From an uncultured Erwinia sp. (GTDB lineage: Bacteria; Pseudomonadota; Gammaproteobacteria; Enterobacterales; Enterobacteriaceae): a DNA stretch of 48,705 nt. Positions within the stretch are counted from its first letter, which is position 1, and each line of letters opens with the position of its first letter. Where the stretch lies: positions 1 through 48,705 of the forward strand of contig CAMIKG010000036.1 in NCBI GenBank assembly GCA_946221915.1. Reading direction: 5' to 3'. Of this stretch, positions 46,601-48,705 are shown in pieces. The notes below the pieces were generated by a model. It saw nothing but the letters and a program-made list of their open reading frames with translations, was not told where the DNA came from and ran no database searches. Both the position numbers and the translations under genes were made by a program.

Positions 46601-48705
46601 CGTGGATCTGCCGTTTGTTGATGGTTATGTGAATGCGGCCGAAGCGTTGAATGGCGGTGTGCTGACCGGGACAACCACCGGTCAGAATGTCACGGTGACC
46701 ATTAATAATGTGGGCTACCCCGCATCGGTTGACACCACTACGGGCATCTGGAGCCTGAATGTGGCGGGAACGGTGCTGGCTGCGCTGGGACAGGGGACGG
46801 CTAGCTTTAGTGTCTCCGCCTCTGACAGCGTGGGTAATACCAGCACCGCGACGGGTAGCTTTAATGTGGATACGGAGTCGCCAACCACTACCCTTGTGTT
46901 CAGCGCCGGTGGGACGCTGGACTATCTGGAAAGTCTGACAACTCAGACGCTGAGTGGTGTCACGACGGGCGCACCAGATGGATCGGTAGTGACGATCAAT
47001 GTCGGTACGGGAACACCGCTGACGGCGGTGGTTAACAACAATAGCTGGTCGATCACGCTGACCCCAACTGTCATGCAGCAACTGGGCGCGACGGGTGTCA
47101 CGGGGACGATTAGTGTGCAGATCAAGGACGCGGCGGGGAATACCGGCACCAACAGTCTGCCGGTCATCGTCGACCTGACGCTGCCGCCTGATCCGCTGGT
47201 GACACTGGCACCGGTCGGCGGTGACAATATTATCAATGTGGCTGACGGTAGCGGCACCATCACCCTGAGCGGGACTTACGCCAATCTGGGGGCGCTGGGC
47301 GGTAACATCGTCATTACCGTGAATGGCGTGGCATTGACCACCGTGCCAGTCAGTGGGGATTCGGGGACATGGAACCTCATTGTGCCGGGCACGACTTTTG
47401 TCGATGGTACAGCGACAGTAGTGACCACGGTAACCGCGCTGGAAGATCTGCAAACCGCCACGACAACGACCACCGTGCTGGTGGATCGCGTAGCGCCAAC
47501 CGTCACTATCGATGCGTTTGCCACCGATAATATCCTGAACAGCACGGAAGCGGCTGCCGGACAAACCATCAGCGGTACTGCATCGATCAGTGATGCGGGC
47601 CGGGTGGTGACGGTGACGCTGGGGGGCAAAACCCATACGGCGGTGGTTCAGGCAAATGGCACCTGGTCGACACTGGTTCCTGCCGCCGATCTGCAGGCAC
47701 TGGGCCAGGATGGACAAACCATCACCGCCAACCTGACCGATGCGGCAGGCAACGCGGCGACGGAGGCCACCCGGACGATTACCGTCGATACTGGCGCACC
47801 ATTGCTGGAAGTCGATGCGCTGCTTGGCGATAACGTGATTACTGCGGCGGATATTCTGCTGACACAGACGCTGACCGGCACCGTGACAGGCGCACAGCAA
47901 GGGCAGACCGTGGGCCTGTATCTGGGCGACAGCACCCCGATCGCCACCGGCATCGTAGGCTCGGATGGCAAATTTAGCATTAACCTGACGCCGCAGGTGC
48001 TGGGCAGCCTGACGGACGGCACGCTGGTATTTGGTGTTCGCGTCAGCGATGCCGCGGGCAACCAGACTGATGCGACGCTGACTGTCAATAAAGTGGTCAA
48101 CAGTGCGTTGTCTCTGGTGGTCGACAGCGTCTTCGGCGACGGCTTCCTCAGTGCGGCGGATACGCTGGTGGCGCAAACGATCAGCGGGATCACTACCTCG
48201 GCTGGTTCCGGCGCGACGGTAAGCCTGACCCTTGGCGGCACGACCCTCAGCGCCGCTGTGGGTCAGGATGGTAAATGGGCGATTGTGGTCCCGCCAAGCC
48301 TGCTGCAGTTGCTGGATGACGGCACCATCCCACTGGCGCTGACGGTAACCGATGCCTACGGGAATACCGCGGGCGCCTCAACCAGTGTGACGGCGATTAT
48401 CGACAGCATTCCGGTGATTGGCAGCCTGACCAACCTGCTGGCGGGCAATAACCTGCTTAACATTGCCGAAGCGGCGGTCGATCAGGTGCTGACACTGCCA
48501 GTGACGGCGGCAACCGGCTCGACGGTGACGGTGACGCTGGGTACCAAAGCGTACCAGGCATCCCTGGCGAACGGCAGCTGGACGGTGACCATTCCATCGA
48601 CCGATTTGAGCACGCTGCCGACTGGCAACCTGTCGCTGGGCGTCAGTGTGGTCGACCCGGCGGGCAACACCTCGTCATCGGCGGTCTCTGTCGGCATCTT
48701 TACCG
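34626..48705 (+). CDS. Giant BapA-like biofilm adhesin, N-terminal part (runs off window)
   Basis: The frame is open from ATG 34626 to the window edge: 4,693 codons with no stop. Residues 1-100 resemble the prefix domain of BapA/Bap/LapF-type adhesins (RPSVVRINGTRAMVASYEREGNDL in form, then DGTTVRYRQFFFED). A linker leads to TAAG (140-143), a hydrophobic stretch FGALGVLGAIVGVAANA and a poly-Gly tract (161-174). From residue about 180 about 45 Ig-like units follow, each 96-103 residues with motifs DGxLNxAEA, VTVTLGGxxY, DGSWSVxIP and VTDAAGNT. There is no Sec signal peptide; proteins of this class use type I secretion with a C-terminal signal, here outside the window. I saw no Cys codon in the part read, usual for such adhesins. 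AAGGTGA precedes the start. Expected role: cell-surface attachment and biofilm. Divergent from rcsD. Confidence 0.93.
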   Translation, partial: MAQLNEGRVDIISRDDGVLLSQANGGYSHEVTLTRPSVVRINGTRAMVASYEREGNDLILHMQDGTTVRYRQFFFEDVDGDHSELVFDDGVNPPEHALFPMTAEATDATTALAMTPEYESLSSIEPLLLAGTDTGTGVMTAAGFGALGVLGAIVGVAANAGGGGGGGDDAGGGGTAPLTPVISINPFAGDNVLDVGEKNSAQTLSGTTTNVEAGQTVTIVLGGVTYTTTVGADGSWSISVPPAALQALAEGTSTITVTVSNSAGTQASGSVVITVNGDAAVIPTIGINDFAEDNVLDAGEKGSAQTLSGTTTNVEAGQTVTIVLGGVTYTTTVGADGSWSISVPPAALQALADGTSTITATVSNSAGTQASGSLNISVEPTPVLQPTIALDDFAGDNVLSGAEKQIDQTLSGTTTNVEAGRTVTITLGNAVYSAVVQSDGSWSVNVPAAALAALADGTATITASVSNAAGTVVSASETLTVQPNNTPSIALEPLSGDGYLNGTEAGQNLEIGGTTSGITAGSIVIITLNNKNYVALVNPDGSWSATVSPPDLALLAQGPVSVTVSTLDSDGNTVSSSGQLIVMTTTPDASIDPPFGGDTTLNGAEAGVDQTLTGNTGATGPGQTVVVTVGGTDYPATVGTDGSWSVTIPADDLANLPQGNGNAIVVEVTDPAGNTNSSTTPIVVDTLPPDVELTGPVSGDGYLNAVEQGLPLTISGSGEEGATIVVTLNGNPYTTTVTNGAWSVEVPAADVSEIADGDYNVTITATDTAGNTTTITSPLTVIADPANLPSITVTAFAGDNVLDGAEQQTQQFVTGTSSNVQQGQVVTITFGGNSYTGEVQASGSWSVAIPASALAGLTNGSQSYTVSVSDAAGNPAGSNNSFTVDTTLVAIALDPISGDGYLNALEAQTALSVSGTSSNLPSGSTVTVAFGGTNYTANVGPTGVWSFTVPATALQNLPEGPLTVTATAPGAAPAQSTLNVAIAPLPQPVLDTPFGDGTLNNAEAQTVQTLEGSTGITGDGQQVTVTLGGINYPATVDDDGNWSVDIPATALQNLNNGTGNIVVKVTDAAGNTSSSTTPIIVDKVNPTISIEPVAVDNRINATEQDQPLLVEGQTKAGSTVTVTLNGVPYPATVDADGYWSATIPASVLQGLNDGSYNVTVAVTDSAGNTNSQTTAVTLLTATPAFTLAPVAGDGWLNSTEAGQPLTVNGTGTFGDTVTVTLHGKTYTTTVDNTGSWSVEVPTSDLATLANGSSYTVGVTVSDVAGNSSSQQATLAVDTSAPAATLNPIAGDGVLNATEQDQPLVINGTGSAGATVTVTLNGEDYVVEVGQNGQWAVTIPAADLGALNDTSYPVTVVVSDAAGNTTPINTTLVVNTAAPALSLNTIDADGTINATEQGQPLPISGTGNAGDTITVTLNGVNYTTTVGAGNTWSLNIPASALQAIDDGQQQLTVTATNSVGNTTSAPPVILTFDTAAPALTVGAISGDGYLSQVEAGSALIISGTGDSGDGIVVTFNNVDYPATVVNGQWSVEIPSTVLAGVADGAYTVSVTATDSVGNTSTVTSPLTVVADPANQPTITIDINAFAGDGTLDGAEQTEDQLVLGGTTNVEAGRTVTVTLGSETFTGVVQSGGVWSVVISATAFAGLTNGTYTIAATVTDRAGNPASDEQDFTVNNTDPAVSIGIISDDNYLNADEAADGITINGSSINLLSGTAVTVNFNGNSYVTQIGSDGKWSINVAASELTGLADGPLTVTASALDSDGNTVSASHTLTVVINDLPEATLNTPFGDSFLSADEMESAQTLTGSTGVAGDGQSVTVNIGGIDYEAEIDALGNWSVSIPASALQSLADGSSNIVVTVSDAAGNTDTLTAPFTVDTAAPQITVNPVAGDGLINASEQGQDLLVRGTAEAGGTVTVTLNGVDYPATVLLNGSWTATIPASVLQGLADGKYDLTITATDAAGNSDTALAPFELDTGAPAFTLGAIAVDGTLNATEQGQPLAITGTGTVGDTVSVTLNGNTYTGTVGSNGQWSVSVPASDLGALTNGSYPVSVTVSDAAGNSTSQQSTLAVDVTPPAVTISSPSGNGILSTEEQGQPLSLSGSGESGNIVTVTLNGKTYQATVGVNGQWTLEVPATDLAALSEGEYPISVTARDAAGNTTTTESSITLDNTQPTLTVNTAAFAGNGVVDGAELQLDQVLSGTTSAQPGQTVTVTVNGGSYTGLVQSDGSWQVTIPAGSMAGQTDGSHNLTVSVSNAQGNSVSTSGSYTINTAASSLAIAPLSGDGYLSAAEAQQPLLISGQTTNVTTGSTVQVTVNNVTYTGLVTGDGSWTVSVPAGALTGVADGTLTVSATVNDATGTPVTTTAPLNVLIATQPNATLNTPFGDGVLNAADVGSDGTLTGSTGITGAGQSVSVNIGGTDYTGTVANDGSWSITIPSAVLQGLGEGDTNFTVTVTDVAGNTDSASGSVRVDTESPALLVDTLAGDGIVNLTEKGQPLEVSGTGEIGATITVNFNGTNYTTTVGGGGSWSLDIPQSAIGGLADGSYSLQVTATDPAGNSTQQTGSFTVKADASVLPSISVNAFAGNNIVDGAEQQTAQLLSGTTTNVEAGQQVTITLGSSVYTALVQASGAWSVEIPAADLLALNNGTVTFNVAVTDVAGNSASGSLSVAINNQLSGLSVDVISTDGYLNATEAASDLTISGTSANVPQGSTITVQFNNQTFTTTVGANGVWSLVVPAASVAGLPDGVAQINVSAVDAASNPVSSSGTLNVHVNDLPVATIQPPFGDSYLSSAEAAGTQVLRGSTGVSGDGQTVNINIGGVDYSGVVDSSGNWTLSLPASVLQGLTAGDSDVVVTVTDAAGNTSNVTAPITVDFSAPTLTIGAIAGDGLVNAAEAQAAITVAGTTTAEEGQVVTITLNGQTYTATVGATGGWTLDLPAGALAGISNGSYTLTATVTDAAGNPVTQTSTVTVATALPQPTIDTPFTDGYLNSNDALSTQTLEGTTGLTGSGQTVVITIDGDDYTVNADADGNWTLDLEASTLQGLSEGIVPITVTVTDAAGNSGSASSTVNIDFTAPALTIASISGDDFINAAESLQSVAITGTASASEAGQTVTVTFNGQTYQTQVQSGGSWSVNLPATALQGLADGSYTVSASLTDQAGNITPASRTVTLDASAANLPTVTIDATLAGDNYINQSESGQSLTVSGTSTNIEVGRTITVTLNGETTTALVVAGGGWTAIFDASVVGDLSDGAHVITATATDAAQNPASASHTVTVVAGAAVQPTISINEVAGDDIITAQEANDPLVITGSSQRIPANSTIEVTLNNQTYLATVDANGNWRVEVPAADVQNLPQDSNTITATGEDVAGNVAEATHDFTVDTIPPLLTATLDVGTDGILNLAEALAGLVIGGQTDPGLTVTLVLNAKTYTAVADNGGVWSVDIPAGDLLQLADGNVEVGLSVTDSNGNTTTDVLDFDVQVNTLPALTLLTPFTDGVLNAIEASTDQVLTGVATNLAVGTAVTVNIGGVILTGEVTAGNVWSVDIPAGTLATLLDGTVQIDISATDNAGNPATVTSNLDVVIRNLPVAAILTPFGDGALNAIEAATDQVLQGTTGITGAGQSATLSIGNQEFAVTVDEYGNWSATLTSAQLLALGNGTHTIELTVSDRFGNEDTDTLDFNAILTGLPQPTLDTPFTDGIINAVEAAAGGVLTGETGIATPLTGQERVSVSLNGVAYPATIDLATGEWSLTLSDSLLLGLQNGSWPLSVTVTDSAGNVVTIDDSITVATTLPAPTINLPFGDGALNIAEAVSAQIINGKTGVTGAGQAVSVEITNGTGTITLPATVDNNGNWSLSLSPTQLATLTDGTHTITVTATDAAQNTNTANLTVTTALTPPNPEIDTPFVDGILSISEAAAGVTLTGRTGVSGLNQGVQLKIDVNGITYTGTVDSNGEWSVTLPAGALSGLTTGSHTINVTVTDSAGNTNTDSLTFNAALTAPTVTVDLPFVDGYVNAAEALNGGVLTGTTTGQNVTVTINNVGYPASVDTTTGIWSLNVAGTVLAALGQGTASFSVSASDSVGNTSTATGSFNVDTESPTTTLVFSAGGTLDYLESLTTQTLSGVTTGAPDGSVVTINVGTGTPLTAVVNNNSWSITLTPTVMQQLGATGVTGTISVQIKDAAGNTGTNSLPVIVDLTLPPDPLVTLAPVGGDNIINVADGSGTITLSGTYANLGALGGNIVITVNGVALTTVPVSGDSGTWNLIVPGTTFVDGTATVVTTVTALEDLQTATTTTTVLVDRVAPTVTIDAFATDNILNSTEAAAGQTISGTASISDAGRVVTVTLGGKTHTAVVQANGTWSTLVPAADLQALGQDGQTITANLTDAAGNAATEATRTITVDTGAPLLEVDALLGDNVITAADILLTQTLTGTVTGAQQGQTVGLYLGDSTPIATGIVGSDGKFSINLTPQVLGSLTDGTLVFGVRVSDAAGNQTDATLTVNKVVNSALSLVVDSVFGDGFLSAADTLVAQTISGITTSAGSGATVSLTLGGTTLSAAVGQDGKWAIVVPPSLLQLLDDGTIPLALTVTDAYGNTAGASTSVTAIIDSIPVIGSLTNLLAGNNLLNIAEAAVDQVLTLPVTAATGSTVTVTLGTKAYQASLANGSWTVTIPSTDLSTLPTGNLSLGVSVVDPAGNTSSSAVSVGIFT
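35170..48705 (+). repeat. About 45 tandem Ig-like repeat units in the adhesin
   Basis: Each unit spans roughly 290-310 bp and contains one central Trp codon (GxW), for example at 35331, 35640, 36847, 38325, 41293 and 48580. Unit 43 (near 47970) has Phe in place of the Trp (DGKFSIN). Units 1 and 2 are near-identical, with a 309-bp period and a 41-bp identical run (35277-35317 and 35586-35626). Units fall into recurring classes in the order A-B-C-D. Confidence 0.9.

Noticed and set aside
46494..48176. Long open frame of 560 codons antisense to the adhesin
   Set aside because: It mirrors the repeat codon pattern of the adhesin (GC-rich third positions leave few antisense stops), is rich in Arg/His/Gln, and has no recognisable domain. 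Similar antisense frames occur at 34983-36146, 36393-37097 and 43929-44732.
35170..48705. CRISPR-like regular spacing
   Set aside because: The ~300-bp periodicity is coding: it keeps frame, encodes Ig-like units, and lacks short identical repeats with unique spacers.

Overview
The window looks like a chromosomal segment of a gamma-proteobacterium in Enterobacterales, most likely Erwiniaceae (Pantoea/Erwinia-like). The basis is protein-level recognition of nrdA, nrdB, yfaE, ubiG, gyrA, rcsC, rcsB, rcsD and yfaY, which read as close relatives of the E. coli proteins but lie in a rearranged order with different genes between them. The genus is inferred, not proven. No rRNA, tRNA, CRISPR array, insertion sequence or prophage gene was seen.

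Layout. (1) 249-7801, + strand: a compact sugar operon with a periplasmic binding protein, a DUF2291-type lipoprotein, a two-domain RbsA-like ATPase, a permease, a transketolase split into two subunits and an FGGY kinase, closed by a hairpin terminator near 7871. It should import a sugar, phosphorylate it and cleave the ketose phosphate with transketolase. The set resembles described D-apiose/apulose clusters, but no isomerase is present, so the substrate is open. (2) 8107-15327, + strand: an accessory block of one secreted 613-residue protein and two large paralogues (915 and 650 residues) of unrecognised function, with very AT-rich spacer DNA. This is the best candidate for an undescribed system. 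(3) 15400-20622: yfaY facing the class Ia ribonucleotide reductase operon nrdA-nrdB-yfaE (- strand), whose promoter region has two DnaA boxes and a likely NrdR half-box. (4) 21280-24871: ubiG (-) and gyrA (+), bracketed by two inverted copies of a ~100-bp structured repeat whose stems show compensatory changes. (5) 25257-27343: a divergent pair, an exported alpha/beta hydrolase and a membrane-anchored AraC-type regulator. (6) 27432-33657: the Rcs envelope-stress phosphorelay, rcsC (+) convergent with rcsD-rcsB (-). (7) 34626 to the window end: the first 4,693 codons of a giant BapA-like adhesin with about 45 Ig-like repeats, running off the right edge.

How the genes may work together. The adhesin is divergent from rcsD, so a major biofilm surface protein sits directly beside the phosphorelay that controls capsule and surface structures; Rcs control is plausible but unproven. 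Its repeats follow an ordered A-B-C-D cassette pattern with variable numbers of D units. A second dispersed repeat, a short G/C-rich palindrome of the type CCTTCCCCCA-N-TGGGGGAAGG, occurs five times in intergenic DNA, including between the convergent ends of rcsC and rcsB.
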